Shown here: piece by piece, positions 43,415 to 52,032 of the stretch
Numbering within the stretch: position 1 is the first letter of the stretch
How the letters are laid out: every line of letters starts with the position of its first letter
NCBI GenBank assembly: GCA_027483895.1
Contig: JAIXTP010000011.1
Location: 1-64,000 of the forward strand
Source: Hyphomicrobiales bacterium
GTDB taxonomy: Bacteria > Pseudomonadota > Alphaproteobacteria > Rhizobiales > Beijerinckiaceae
Length of the DNA: 64,000 nucleotides
Direction of reading: 5' to 3'
The notes under the pieces: model-generated
Databases searched by the model: none
What the model was told of the DNA's origin: nothing
What the model saw: only the letters and a program-made list of their open reading frames with translations
Translations under genes and position numbers: made by a program

Positions 43415-43431
43415 TCGGCACGGAACTTGCT
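43415..43431 (+). promoter_or_regulatory. Sigma-54 promoter of the UDP-sugar operon
   Basis: CGGCACG-GAAC-TTGCT with GG at 43417-43418 and GC at 43429-43430, exactly 10 bases between. Transcription would start near 43442, about 35 bases before the ATG at 43477. Confidence 0.78.
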
Positions 43432-43476
43432 GCACCGGTCCCGAGCTTTTGGCGACCGGATCAGAGGAGTTCATCC

Positions 43477-44532
43477 ATGGCTCTCGGAAAGCGCATTCTC
43501 GTGACCGGCGGTGCCGGCTTCCTCGGTTCGCATCTGTGCGACCGCCTGTTGGCGCAGGGCCACGACGTGCTGTGCGTCGACAACTTCTTCTCTAGCACGC
43601 GGCGCAACATCGAACACCTGATCGGCAATCCGCGCTTCGAGCTGATGCGTCACGACGTGACGTTCCCGCTCTATGTCGAGGTCGACGAGATCTACAATCT
43701 CGCCTGCCCGGCCTCGCCCGTGCATTACCAGTTCGACCCCGTGCAGACGACGAAGACCAGCGTGATCGGCGCGATCAACATGCTGGGCCTCGCCAAGCGC
43801 ACCAAGGCCAAGATCCTGCAGGCCTCGACCTCCGAGATCTACGGCGACCCGGCCGTGCATCCGCAGACGGAGTCCTATTGGGGCAACGTCAACCCGATCG
43901 GCCTGCGCTCCTGCTACGACGAGGGCAAGCGCTGCGCCGAGACGCTCTTCTTCGATTATCGCCGCCAGCACGACCTGCCCGTGAAGGTAGTGCGGATCTT
44001 CAACACCTACGGCCCGCGCATGCACCCGCAGGACGGCCGCGTGGTCTCGAACTTCATCGTGCAGGCGCTGCGCGGCGAGGACATCACCGTCTACGGCGAC
44101 GGCGCGCAGACCCGCTCCTTCTGCTTCGTCGACGATCTCGTCGACGCCCTGATCCGCATGATGGCGACGCCCGACGACGTGACCGGCCCCGTGAACATCG
44201 GCAATCCCGACGAGTTCACCATCCGCGAACTGGCCGAGCTCGTCATCGAGATGAGCGGCTCGTCCTCGACGATCGTCAACAAGCCGCTGCCGTCGGACGA
44301 TCCCAAGCAGCGCCGCCCCGACATCTCGCTGGCCCGCGAGACGCTGCGCTGGCAGCCGCGCACGCCGCTGCGGCACGGACTGACCCGCACGATCTCCTAT
44401 TTCGAGGATCTTCTGGGCGGCACCGATACGGTCGCCGAAGCGCCCGGCAAGGTCCGGCCGCTGGCTGCTGCGCGGATGAACGGCTTCGCCGCCTTCGACC
44501 GCCGCGACACCGCCGCGGCTCCGGCGGCGTGA
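43477..44532 (+). CDS. uxs: UDP-glucuronate decarboxylase (UDP-xylose synthase)
   Basis: A 351-residue extended SDR that converts UDP-glucuronate to UDP-xylose with bound [21 protein letters not shown] binds the cofactor. [18 protein letters not shown] is a hallmark of this subgroup. Catalytic Ser is in [10 protein letters not shown] and the YxxxK pair in [31 protein letters not shown] also matches. The last 40 residues are a loose tail. It lies 2 bp before glf, under a sigma-54 promoter shared in type with flagellar genes. The product could feed a xylose-transferring enzyme in this region. Confidence 0.93.
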   Translation: MALGKRILVTGGAGFLGSHLCDRLLAQGHDVLCVDNFFSSTRRNIEHLIGNPRFELMRHDVTFPLYVEVDEIYNLACPASPVHYQFDPVQTTKTSVIGAINMLGLAKRTKAKILQASTSEIYGDPAVHPQTESYWGNVNPIGLRSCYDEGKRCAETLFFDYRRQHDLPVKVVRIFNTYGPRMHPQDGRVVSNFIVQALRGEDITVYGDGAQTRSFCFVDDLVDALIRMMATPDDVTGPVNIGNPDEFTIRELAELVIEMSGSSSTIVNKPLPSDDPKQRRPDISLARETLRWQPRTPLRHGLTRTISYFEDLLGGTDTVAEAPGKVRPLAAARMNGFAAFDRRDTAAAPAA

Positions 44533-44534
44533 CC

Positions 44535-45689
44535 ATGAAGCGCCGTTACGACTGGCTGATCGTCGGCGCCGGCTATACCGGCGCCGTCGTGGCCGAACGC
44601 CTCGCGAGCCTGTGCGACAAGCGCGTGCTGGTGATCGACCGGCGCGAGCACATCGCCGGCAACGCCTTCGACGCGCGCAACGACGACGGGATCCTCTTCC
44701 ATCAGTACGGGCCGCACATCTTCCACACCAATTCCGACGAGATCGCGGGCTATCTCTCGCGCTTCACGGAATGGAAGCCCTACGAGCACCGCGTGCTCGG
44801 CGTGGTGGACGGACGGCTCATCCCCATCCCGTTCAACCTGACCTCGCTCGAGATCCTCTTCCCCGCACCCGAGGCCGCCCGCCTCGGACGTCTGCTCGTC
44901 GATGCCTACGGCATGGACCGGAAGGTGCCGATCCTGAAGATGCGCGAGTCCGCCCATGCGGGCGTGCGCGACCTCGCCGACTTCATCTATCGCAACGTCT
45001 TCGAAGGCTACACGACCAAGCAATGGGCCCTGCGCCCGGAAGAGCTGTCGCCCTCGGTGACCGCCCGCGTGCCCGTCCACGTCTCCTATGACGACCGCTA
45101 CTTCCAGGACTCGTTCCAGAAGATGCCGCGCGAGGGCTATACGAAGATGTTCGAGCGCATGCTCGACCATCCGAACATCACCGTCGCGCTCGGCACCGAT
45201 TACGAGACGGCGAAGGACGAGGTGCTGTTCGACCGCATGCTCTATACGGGCGCGATCGACGAATTCTTCGGCTACGAATTCGGGCCGCTGCCCTATCGCA
45301 GCCTGTCCTTCGACTTCCGCACCTATCGCCAGCGGCGGCACCAGTCGGTCGGGCAGGTGAACTATCCGGTGAGCCACGACTACACGCGCATCACCGAGAT
45401 GGGCCATCTGACCGGGGAGTGGAACGGATCGACCACGGTCGCGATCGAATATCCCATCGCGCATCGGCCGGGCGAGACCGTGCCCTATTACCCGATCCCG
45501 CGCGACGAGAACGCGGCCCATCACGATCGCTACGTCGCCTTCGCACGCAAGGAGGCGCCCGACGTGCTCTTCGCGGGCCGGCTCGGCGACTACAAATACT
45601 ACAACATGGATCAGGCCGTCGGACGCGCGCTCGCGCTGTTCCGGAAGGAGATCCTCGGGCTGCCGGCCGAGGCGCTGCCCGCCGCCTGA
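44535..45689 (+). CDS. glf: UDP-galactopyranose mutase
   Basis: A 384-residue flavoenzyme that converts UDP-galactopyranose to UDP-galactofuranose. The FAD-binding IVGAGYTGAVVAERLA is near residues 9-24, IDRREHIAGNAFDA near 36-49, and the conserved YGPHIFHTNSDEI near 60. GYTTKQWALRPEELSPSV and the C-terminal GRLGDYKYYNMDQAVGRAL complete the signature. Starts 2 bp after the UXS stop. Together with galE at 46.5 kb it gives a route UDP-Glc to UDP-Gal to UDP-Galf. Confidence 0.95.
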   Translation: MKRRYDWLIVGAGYTGAVVAERLASLCDKRVLVIDRREHIAGNAFDARNDDGILFHQYGPHIFHTNSDEIAGYLSRFTEWKPYEHRVLGVVDGRLIPIPFNLTSLEILFPAPEAARLGRLLVDAYGMDRKVPILKMRESAHAGVRDLADFIYRNVFEGYTTKQWALRPEELSPSVTARVPVHVSYDDRYFQDSFQKMPREGYTKMFERMLDHPNITVALGTDYETAKDEVLFDRMLYTGAIDEFFGYEFGPLPYRSLSFDFRTYRQRRHQSVGQVNYPVSHDYTRITEMGHLTGEWNGSTTVAIEYPIAHRPGETVPYYPIPRDENAAHHDRYVAFARKEAPDVLFAGRLGDYKYYNMDQAVGRALALFRKEILGLPAEALPAA

Positions 45690-45753
45690 CGCTGCGAGGA
45701 CGCGGTACGCCCGAGGCGTACCGCGATCCGCATGAGCCGGGTTACTGTCATGG

Positions 45754-46437
45754 TCAGAGCTTCGACAGCTCGGTATATTTGCCGATGACTAGGGCCAAGA
45801 CTTTCACTTGGGAGCCGTCATCTGCGGTCATGTCGTCACGAACGATGAGCGGGTCCTGGAACTTCGGATCCGATGACTGCGGCCACAGCTGGCAAGCTCC
45901 GGGAACAATATTCAATCGCTTGATGGTCCGCTCGAGCAATCCGGCGCGGCGTCTTTCGATCACGACCAGATCGCCGCTCCGGAGCGCTGAGCGGACAGCA
46001 TTGTAGTTGACGCAAATCGCGTACTCACCGTGTTGGAAAACTTGGTCGATTGAGCGCCCGACGACCTTGTACGCAAAGCAATCTTCAGCGAACGGATAGC
46101 GTGCCGGATTGCGTCGAGGGATGTCCGATCCCGTGTCTTCAGACTCCAGCCAACGCCCAGCGGCCGCTTCCTCGACAAAAAAGATATCTTTGGCAGCGAC
46201 AGTTTCAACTGACTTACCCGATGCAGAGATGGTTTTTTCCTCCACACCTGTCATAAGCCAGTCCAAGTCCTTGCCGAGCACGGCTGCAACCTTCGCCAAA
46301 CTCGTGACCTTGCCTGTTTTACCCTTCTGGACTGCTTCGAAAACGTAGGCCTGATTGAGACCAGCAGCGAGCGAAACACCCTTCATCGTCAAACCTTGCC
46401 GATCAATTTCGGCTTTCAAGCGCTTCCGCCAATCCAC
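45754..46437 (-). CDS. LexA/CI-type repressor (XRE HTH plus S24 peptidase)
   Basis: A 227-residue regulator. The helix-turn-helix is at about 15-60 (LTMKGVSLAAGLNQAYVFEA). The S24 self-cleavage domain is at about 95-220, with catalytic Ser 129 in VVGRSIDQVF and Lys 173 in LLERTIKRLNI. The usual G-[DN]-S-M is G-R-S-I here. Base composition is visibly lower in GC than on either side. Such repressors belong to phages and integrated elements or respond to DNA damage. No other phage gene is seen, so it may be a remnant or domesticated regulator. It lies 33 bp after galE on the same strand. Confidence 0.85.
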   Translation of the reverse strand: MDWRKRLKAEIDRQGLTMKGVSLAAGLNQAYVFEAVQKGKTGKVTSLAKVAAVLGKDLDWLMTGVEEKTISASGKSVETVAAKDIFFVEEAAAGRWLESEDTGSDIPRRNPARYPFAEDCFAYKVVGRSIDQVFQHGEYAICVNYNAVRSALRSGDLVVIERRRAGLLERTIKRLNIVPGACQLWPQSSDPKFQDPLIVRDDMTADDGSQVKVLALVIGKYTELSKL

Positions 46438-46470
46438 TTTTAAAAACCTTCTTCCTTTTGAAAACTTTCC

Positions 46471-47439
46471 TCACCTTCGGAACCAGGGCGCGGCGGTGGC
46501 GATCACGTCGCGGATCTCGGTGAAACGCGGCTCCCATCCCAAGACCTTCCGCGCCTTCTCCGCGACCGCATAGAGCGCCGGCGGATCGCCCGCGCGCCGC
46601 GCCTCGCGGATCGCGGGCACCGCGTGACCCGTCACCGCCTCGACGGCGGCGAGGATTTCCAGAACGGACGTCGCCCGGCCGGTGGCCAGATTGAAGGCGC
46701 CGCTCTCCCCGTCCCGCGCCAGATGCTCGATCGCCGCCACATGGGCGGTCGCCAGATCCGAGACGTGGATGTAGTCGCGCAGCGCCGAGCCGTCCGGCGT
46801 GTCGTAATCCGTTCCGAACACGCGGAAGGCGGGCGCCGTGCCGAAGGCGGCCTTGAGCGCGAGCGGGATGGCATGGGTCTCCGGGTCGTGGCGTTCGCCC
46901 AGTTCACCGTCCGGATCCGCGCCCGCGGCGTTGAAATAGCGCATCGCCGCATAGCGCAGGCCGTAGGCATGGGCATGATCGGCGAGCGCGCGTTCCACGC
47001 AGAGCTTGGTGAAGCCGTAGGGATTGATGGGAGCCTGCGGCGTGTCTTCGGTGATCGGCAGCCGCTCCGGCACGCCGTAGGTCGCGCAGGTGGAGGAAAA
47101 CACGATCGCGCCGACGCCGCCGCGCAGCATCGCGCGCAGGAGGCTCAGCGAACCTTCGACATTGTTGCGGTAATAGCGCGCGGGATCGGAGACCGACTCG
47201 CCCACATAGGCGAAGGCGGCGAAATGCATCACGAGATCGGGCCGATGCTTCGCGATCGCCGCGTCGAGCCGCGCCCCGTCGAGAATGTCGCCTTGCTCCA
47301 GCGGCCCCCATTTGACCGCATCGGCATGGCCCGTCGACAGATCGTCATAGACGACCGGTTCATGCCCGGCCGCGGCCAGCGCCTTGCAGGCATGGCTGCC
47401 GATATAGCCGGCGCCGCCGGTAACGAGAACGCGTGCCAT
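46471..47439 (-). CDS. galE: UDP-glucose 4-epimerase
   Basis: A 322-residue extended SDR that interconverts UDP-glucose and UDP-galactose. It begins RVLVTGGAGYIGSHACKAL. SSTCATYGVPERLPI carries the Ser/Thr, PYGFTKLCVERAL the YxxxK pair, and RYFNAAGADPDGELGE and ALRDYIHVSDLATAH are diagnostic for GalE. Second gene after the Sel1-like gene (24 bp gap). It provides UDP-Gal for glf. Confidence 0.95.
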   Translation of the reverse strand: MARVLVTGGAGYIGSHACKALAAAGHEPVVYDDLSTGHADAVKWGPLEQGDILDGARLDAAIAKHRPDLVMHFAAFAYVGESVSDPARYYRNNVEGSLSLLRAMLRGGVGAIVFSSTCATYGVPERLPITEDTPQAPINPYGFTKLCVERALADHAHAYGLRYAAMRYFNAAGADPDGELGERHDPETHAIPLALKAAFGTAPAFRVFGTDYDTPDGSALRDYIHVSDLATAHVAAIEHLARDGESGAFNLATGRATSVLEILAAVEAVTGHAVPAIREARRAGDPPALYAVAEKARKVLGWEPRFTEIRDVIATAAPWFRR

Positions 47440-47463
47440 GATTCCTCCGGGACCGGGCGGCCC

Positions 47464-48117
47464 TCAGCGCTTCCTGAATTTCGTGAACCACTCGGTCGCG
47501 CGATCCTGGATCTTCGCGGCGTCGGCGGGCGGAAGCGACTTCACCAGAGCGTCACGACGCCGCCGCGCATCGGCTTCGCCCGCGGCGACCGCGAGCGCGG
47601 CCCAGAAATAGCCTTCCTTGGCGTCCTCGAAGCCGAACTCGGCCGCATAGCTGACGGACATCAGCACGAGCGCCCGATCGTCGCCGCCCTCGCCCTGCTT
47701 CTGCAGCCGGGCGCGGACCCAATCGATGACCTTCTTGTGAACGGCGGGCTCGACCGCGGCCAGCATGGCCGCCCGGGCCTTCATCGCCCTGGGGTGCCCG
47801 CCGACGGCGGCGAGCGTCGCCCAGCGCAGCGCCTCCTGAAAGTTCTGCGGCACCGCGACGCCGTGCCAGTAGAACAGCGCCAGATTGAACTGCCCATCGA
47901 CCTCGCCGGCCTCGGCCGCCTTGCGGGAGACGTCGACCGCGCCCGCGAGATTGCCGCTCTGGAGAAGCCGGGCGAGATCCTGATCTTCGGTCTCCGCGCG
48001 CAGGGGGCCCGCCGCGAAACCGAGAACGAAGGCGAGCGCGAGCGCCGCGGCGGCACTTCGGACGCATTTTTTCCCGCGAGAGGATTCGTTGCGCAGCAAG
48101 GGATTCGGCACGCTCAT
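47464..48117 (-). CDS. Secreted Sel1/TPR-like repeat protein
   Basis: A 217-residue protein with a basic N-region and hydrophobic stretch (SAAAALALAFVLGFAAGPLRA, given as residues 21-41) that looks like a signal peptide. Sel1-type repeats follow: EVDGQFNLALFYWHGVAVPQ, NFQEALRWATLAAVGGH, and a later SYAAEFGFEDAKEGYFWAA. Sel1 proteins act as periplasmic scaffolds. First gene of a unit with galE, divergent from the unknown gene at 48225. Specific role unknown. Confidence 0.8.
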   Translation of the reverse strand: MSVPNPLLRNESSRGKKCVRSAAAALALAFVLGFAAGPLRAETEDQDLARLLQSGNLAGAVDVSRKAAEAGEVDGQFNLALFYWHGVAVPQNFQEALRWATLAAVGGHPRAMKARAAMLAAVEPAVHKKVIDWVRARLQKQGEGGDDRALVLMSVSYAAEFGFEDAKEGYFWAALAVAAGEADARRRRDALVKSLPPADAAKIQDRATEWFTKFRKR

Positions 48118-48160
48118 AAGGACCCGACTCCACTTTTTTTCGGTGAACGCGAATTTTTCA

Positions 48161-48186
48161 TTAAAGCCGCGCCGCCGCCGACCGTC
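48161..48186 (+). promoter_or_regulatory. FliA(sigma-28)-like promoter of the gene at 48225
   Basis: GCGAATT just upstream, TTAAA at 48161-48165, 13 bases, CGACCGTC at 48179-48186. Identical spacing to the elements before both giant genes. It ends 38 bp before the ATG. Confidence 0.65.
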
Positions 48187-48224
48187 TTAAGCCGCGGAGA
48201 GACTCCCCTTCGGGAGATAGGGCT

Positions 48225-48986
48225 ATGGTAGGTCGGATACAGTACGATGGTGCGGGCGGCACGGTGACCCCGAATACGGGCGTCGCTTCGCGTGCCGAGC
48301 TCGCCGTTCATCCGGCGCCAACCGGCGCCGAGCTTCCGGATCGCGCGGTCACGGCCGGCGCGCGGACGCAGAGCGTGCCTCCGGAGGTGCAGGCGCATCT
48401 CCAGACCTTGGGCCGGATCCGTCAGGCGACCGAAGAGGCGCATGACGGCGAGGCCCGCGCGCAGGAACTCGCGGAGCTGGAAGCGAAGCTGGTTCTCGGC
48501 GGCGACCGCCTTCAGAAGGACCCGATGCCCGATCCGGCCGCGATGGACGAGATCGAGTCGGTGCTCGACAGGGTCGAAACCCTGGCCGACCGCCGCGAGA
48601 AGGCGGAACCGAAAGCGCCGCCGCTGCCCGGCTCCAAGCATACCGACGATCCGAACGAGGCCGCGGCGCGTCGCCGCGAACAGGCCGAGCACGCCCCGGA
48701 CGTCACCGTCCGCAAGGCCAAGGTGCTGCGCCGGATCCAGGACGCGCTGAGCCGCATCGGCACCCTGCGCACCAAGGTGACCGGCGATTCGGAACGGCAT
48801 TACGAGAAGCTGCTCACGCTGAATTCGTCCGTGAGCGGGCTCAATTTCGCGCGCGCCCAACTCGCCGACACGACCTTCAGCGTGGCGACGGCGGCCGACA
48901 CGGTCGACGCCATTCTCGTGGGCGTGAAGACGGCCGTGGTCGCGCACGGCAAGATCTCGCCCGATCTCGTCCGCCTCGTCCTCTGA
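48225..48986 (+). CDS. Unrecognised coiled-coil protein of the flagellar locus
   Basis: A 253-residue protein. The first 50 residues are low-complexity, then heavily charged helices probably form coiled coils (GRIRQATEEAHDGEARAQEL and RRREQAEHAPDVTVRKAKVL). The last 60 residues (SSVSGLNFARAQLADTTFSV and after) have a flagellin- or hook-associated-like helical pattern, but I cannot assign a family. No signal peptide. A FliA-like promoter and the adjacent fliD suggest a late flagellar role, for example as an exported or filament-associated protein. Confidence 0.65.
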   Translation: MVGRIQYDGAGGTVTPNTGVASRAELAVHPAPTGAELPDRAVTAGARTQSVPPEVQAHLQTLGRIRQATEEAHDGEARAQELAELEAKLVLGGDRLQKDPMPDPAAMDEIESVLDRVETLADRREKAEPKAPPLPGSKHTDDPNEAAARRREQAEHAPDVTVRKAKVLRRIQDALSRIGTLRTKVTGDSERHYEKLLTLNSSVSGLNFARAQLADTTFSVATAADTVDAILVGVKTAVVAHGKISPDLVRLVL

Positions 48987-49009
48987 CCGCCGTCCGGCGG
49001 ACGCGGGCG

Positions 49010-50686
49010 TCACCCCTTCAGACTGTTCGACCATGACGTCATGAAGTTGGTGAGCGAGTCCTGCGTGGTCCGGCCTTGGCCCACGAGGCTGTCCATCGTC
49101 GCGAACTGCTTCAGATAACGCGCCTTCAGCTGCGTCATGCGGTCGTCGAGCTGCTGCTGCTCCGACTCGAGCTTGGACAGAGTCGCCTTCGAATTCGTCG
49201 TGATGCGGCCGAAGGCGGACTGGGAGTCCTTGAGGTCCGACAGCATGTCGGACACGCGCTCCAGCATGCCGCGCGAATAGCTGACGCGGGTCGTATAACC
49301 GACCGGAACCGAGCCGAGCACCGACGCGGGAACTGTGAGTTCCAGCCCCTTTTCGGTCGAGCTCGTCGACGCGGTCAGCGTCGTCCCCGACAGCGTTGCG
49401 GACGTGCCGTTGATCGTCCAGGTCGAGGCGCCGGTCTTTTTCAGTTCATGCACGCCGGTTGCCGTATCGCGCGTCGCGTTCAGCACGGAGAGACGACCGT
49501 CGGCGACCGTCCGCTTGGAAGCGATCACGGCCTCGACCCGGCCGGGATCCCGGCGGAGCACGGTGGCGAAGGCCGTCGTGTCGAGCGTGAGCGAACCGTC
49601 CCGGTTCGTCTTGATGCCGATTTCGGCCATCGTATAGGCCCGGTCCGCATAGCCGGAGATCGGCTGCGTCGTGAACCGGCGCAGCTGCGCGAGCAGGGAG
49701 GATGCGGCGGAATTGTTGCTGAGGCCGCCCCGCTTGGTCGGGTCGGCATCGAAGGCGCTCTCGGCCTTCACCGTCTCCAGCATCATGTTGAAGCCGGAGA
49801 CGAGGGTCGCGGCGGCCGTCGTCAGCGACTCGGTATTGGTGCGCGCGCCGACGGTGACGGGCGTCCCGTTGGTCAGCCCGGACACCGTGAGCGAAAGCCC
49901 CTGCAGCGCCGACGAGAAGGTGTTGGTCGCGGAGGTGACGGTCAGACCGTCGATCTTGATCTCCGCATCGAGCCCGGAGGTCACGGTCGCGTTCGCGGAC
50001 TGCAGTCCGTCGGTGGCGAGCGTCGAGCCGTCGGCATTCGCCACGGACGCGAAGAAGCTGTTGGCGGCGCCCGAGGCGCCCTTCACGCTCAGCGTATATT
50101 GAGGCGAGGCGGCTGTACCACCGTTCACGATCACGGCCGAGAGGCCGGAGATCCCGTTGATCTGGTCGCGCAGCGACGTCAGCGTCGTGCTTGCATCGAT
50201 GGTGATCGAACCCAGCGTGGAGCCCGGCGTAGCCTCCGTGCCCTTCTTGAAGGTCAGTGTCCGCGACAGGCCGTCCGCACCGATCAAGGACCCGTCGAGC
50301 GACGAGGCCGAAGCGAAGCGCACCGAAGGTTCGCGCGCCAGACGGACGACATCGACCGAAGAGGCGAAATCGGGCGGCAGCGCTTCCGCGGTGGTATCGA
50401 CGGAGATCTTGGTCGTATCGGCGGAAAAGGGCTGGCGCTGGAACGAAGCGGCGTCGCCGATCTCCTTGAGGCTCGATAGGAACGTGTCGACCGCGTTCAT
50501 CACCTTGGCGACCGAGGAGATCTGGGCTTCGGCGGCCTTCTTGCGATTGTCGAGAGCGGCCTGGGACGAGGCCTTGGTCGCATTGGTCAGGTCGGTCGCG
50601 AGGGTCTGGATGTCGATGCCCGAACCGGACTTGAGCGCGCTGATCGCGGCTTGGCCGGCATTCGAAGTGATTGAGGAAGTCGACAT
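49010..50686 (-). CDS. fliD: Flagellar filament cap protein FliD (HAP2)
   Basis: A 558-residue hook-associated protein 2 that caps the growing filament. The N-terminus includes SGSGIDIQTLATDLTNA, matching the 'G.giDv..lv..l' of FliD. A FliD N-domain with coiled coil lies at about 20-110, a middle SLTVSGLTNGTPVTV segment at about 270-285, and a C-terminal coiled coil near 490-540 (KATLSKLESEQQQLDDRMTQ). Length is normal. Its own sigma-54 promoter lies 40 bp upstream, downstream of the hairpin that follows the flagellin gene at 50833. Confidence 0.92.
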   Translation of the reverse strand: MSTSSITSNAGQAAISALKSGSGIDIQTLATDLTNATKASSQAALDNRKKAAEAQISSVAKVMNAVDTFLSSLKEIGDAASFQRQPFSADTTKISVDTTAEALPPDFASSVDVVRLAREPSVRFASASSLDGSLIGADGLSRTLTFKKGTEATPGSTLGSITIDASTTLTSLRDQINGISGLSAVIVNGGTAASPQYTLSVKGASGAANSFFASVANADGSTLATDGLQSANATVTSGLDAEIKIDGLTVTSATNTFSSALQGLSLTVSGLTNGTPVTVGARTNTESLTTAAATLVSGFNMMLETVKAESAFDADPTKRGGLSNNSAASSLLAQLRRFTTQPISGYADRAYTMAEIGIKTNRDGSLTLDTTAFATVLRRDPGRVEAVIASKRTVADGRLSVLNATRDTATGVHELKKTGASTWTINGTSATLSGTTLTASTSSTEKGLELTVPASVLGSVPVGYTTRVSYSRGMLERVSDMLSDLKDSQSAFGRITTNSKATLSKLESEQQQLDDRMTQLKARYLKQFATMDSLVGQGRTTQDSLTNFMTSWSNSLKG

Positions 50687-50726
50687 TTCTCGCCCTCGGG
50701 ACGCCCTTTGCGCCGTTGCCGATCTA

Positions 50727-50740
50727 GCAAGTTACGTGCC
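50727..50740 (-). promoter_or_regulatory. Sigma-54 promoter of fliD
   Basis: Minus strand CGGCACG-TAAC-TTGCT, GG at 50740-50739 and GC at 50728-50727, 10 bases between. It lies about 40 bp from the fliD ATG at 50686. Confidence 0.75.
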
Positions 50741-50763
50741 GGCGGGGCGCGGGGGCGGACATC

Positions 50764-50802
50764 ATTCGCCCGGGCGAGGCAGGAGGGCTCGCCCGGGCGA
50801 AT
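50764..50802 (-). terminator. Strong hairpin after flagellin gene 1
   Basis: ATTCGCCCGGGCGAG and CTCGCCCGGGCGAAT form a perfect 15-bp stem with a 9-base loop, 31 bp after the flagellin stop. A near-identical hairpin follows the flagellin gene at 52033. Confidence 0.75.
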
Positions 50803-50832
50803 ACGATCGAGCGGAGGTCTCGATCGGAAGGG

Positions 50833-51693
50833 TCAGCGGAGCAGGCTGAGCACGGCCTGCGGCTGCTGGTTGGCCTGGGCGAGCATCGCGGTCGAGGCCT
50901 GCTTGATGATCTGCGTCCGCGTGAGCTCGGACGTGGTTTCCGCGAAATTCGTATCCTGCACGCGGCTGCGCGACTGCTGCGTGTTGGTGGAAATGTTCGT
51001 CAGGTTGTCGACCGTGTACTGGAGGCGGTTGATCATCGCGCCCATGTTGGCGCGCTGTTCCGAGACGTATTTGATCGCGTTGTCGAGCACGCCGATCATG
51101 GTCGCGGCGCTGGAGGCGCTCTTGATGACCGCCGCCGTCGCGGTTCCCAGCGCGATGCCGGTGGCGACGCTGGAGGACGTGACGCTCGCGGTGGCGACCG
51201 CGAATTTTCCGAAGGTGATCGCCGCGGTCTCGCCCGTATTGGCGCCGATCTGGAAGGTGAAGCTCTTCGAAGCCGAGATCAGGTCCTGACCGTTGAACTT
51301 CGTCTGGGACGCGATCTTCCCGATCTGCGTCTTCAGCTGCTGGAACTCCTTGTCCATATAGGCGCGGTCGTCGGAGCCGTTGGTGTCGTTGCGGGCCTGC
51401 ACGGCCAGTTCGCGCATGCGCTGCAGCATGTTGCCGACTTCGACCGTCGCGCCTTCGGCGGTCTGGATCATCGAAATGCCGTCATTCGTATTGCGGACCG
51501 CCTGGTTGAGACCGCGGATCTGCGCCGTCATGCGGTTCGAGATCGCAAGACCCGCCGCGTCGTCCTTCGCGGAGTTGATCCGACTCCCGGACGACAACTG
51601 CGCCATGGCCGTACTCATCTGACGGTCCGCTTTGGCGATGGCGCCTTGGGCGACCAGCGCATTCGTATTCGTATTGATCACGCTCATCTTCAA
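50833..51693 (-). CDS. Flagellin 1
   Basis: A 286-residue short flagellin (D0/D1 domains, little D2). The N-terminal [15 protein letters not shown] motif starts at the third residue; the codon at 51693 adds MK, and an ATG at 51687 is an alternative start. [40 protein letters not shown] and the C-terminal [20 protein letters not shown] are diagnostic. A FliA-like element lies 74 bp upstream. It differs from flagellins 2 and 3 mainly in the first and middle parts, so it is an older duplicate. Confidence 0.95.
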   Translation of the reverse strand: MKMSVINTNTNALVAQGAIAKADRQMSTAMAQLSSGSRINSAKDDAAGLAISNRMTAQIRGLNQAVRNTNDGISMIQTAEGATVEVGNMLQRMRELAVQARNDTNGSDDRAYMDKEFQQLKTQIGKIASQTKFNGQDLISASKSFTFQIGANTGETAAITFGKFAVATASVTSSSVATGIALGTATAAVIKSASSAATMIGVLDNAIKYVSEQRANMGAMINRLQYTVDNLTNISTNTQQSRSRVQDTNFAETTSELTRTQIIKQASTAMLAQANQQPQAVLSLLR

Positions 51694-51766
51694 CCTCCTG
51701 AAAAATACGTCAGCCGAATATTCTCAGCTCGGAGACGGGTAATACCGTTCTCGTCTCTTCAATAAG

Positions 51767-51792
51767 AACGGTCGTTCCGTTGTTTTCTTTAT
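51767..51792 (-). promoter_or_regulatory. FliA(sigma-28)-like promoter of flagellin 1
   Basis: Minus strand ATAAA (51792-51788), 13 bases, CGACCGTT (51774-51767). One base differs from the elements before the giant genes at each end; spacing is identical. Confidence 0.6.
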
Positions 51793-51922
51793 GAGAAGGC
51801 CGAATTTATTTCGAAAAAACGTACGGTTACTATAACGTAAACGTATTCCATAGAATATAAGGCAGAAATACGAACGGCCCTTGCAAATGATCTCGAGCCG
51901 GGCGGCGGGCGCCGGACGCGAA

Positions 51923-51994
51923 AAGGCCGGGCGCACGGCCCGGCCTTTCGGAAACGAAATCGCCCGGGCGAGGCAGGAGGACCTCGCCCGGGCG
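51923..51994 (-). terminator. Tandem hairpins after flagellin gene 2
   Basis: The first reached by the transcript is CGCCCGGGCGAGG/CCTCGCCCGGGCG (51961-51994), a 13-bp stem. The second is AAGGCCGGGC/GCCCGGCCTT (51923-51947), a 10-bp stem followed by TTTTCGC on the minus strand. Confidence 0.75.
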
Positions 51995-52032
51995 GTTCGG
52001 GTCGACGAGAAGGACCTCGTCGACCGTAGCTC

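Larger units (their letters stand above)
51694..52032. other. Intergenic region between flagellins 1 and 2
   Basis: 339 bp with no gene. It holds the promoter of flagellin 1 (51767-51792), an AT-rich part to about 51880, and two hairpins that end the flagellin 2 transcript (51923-51947 and 51961-51994). Confidence 0.7.

Noticed and set aside
45754-46437. A prophage at the LexA/CI-like gene
   Set aside because: No integrase, Cro, structural genes, tRNA or direct repeats are visible around it.
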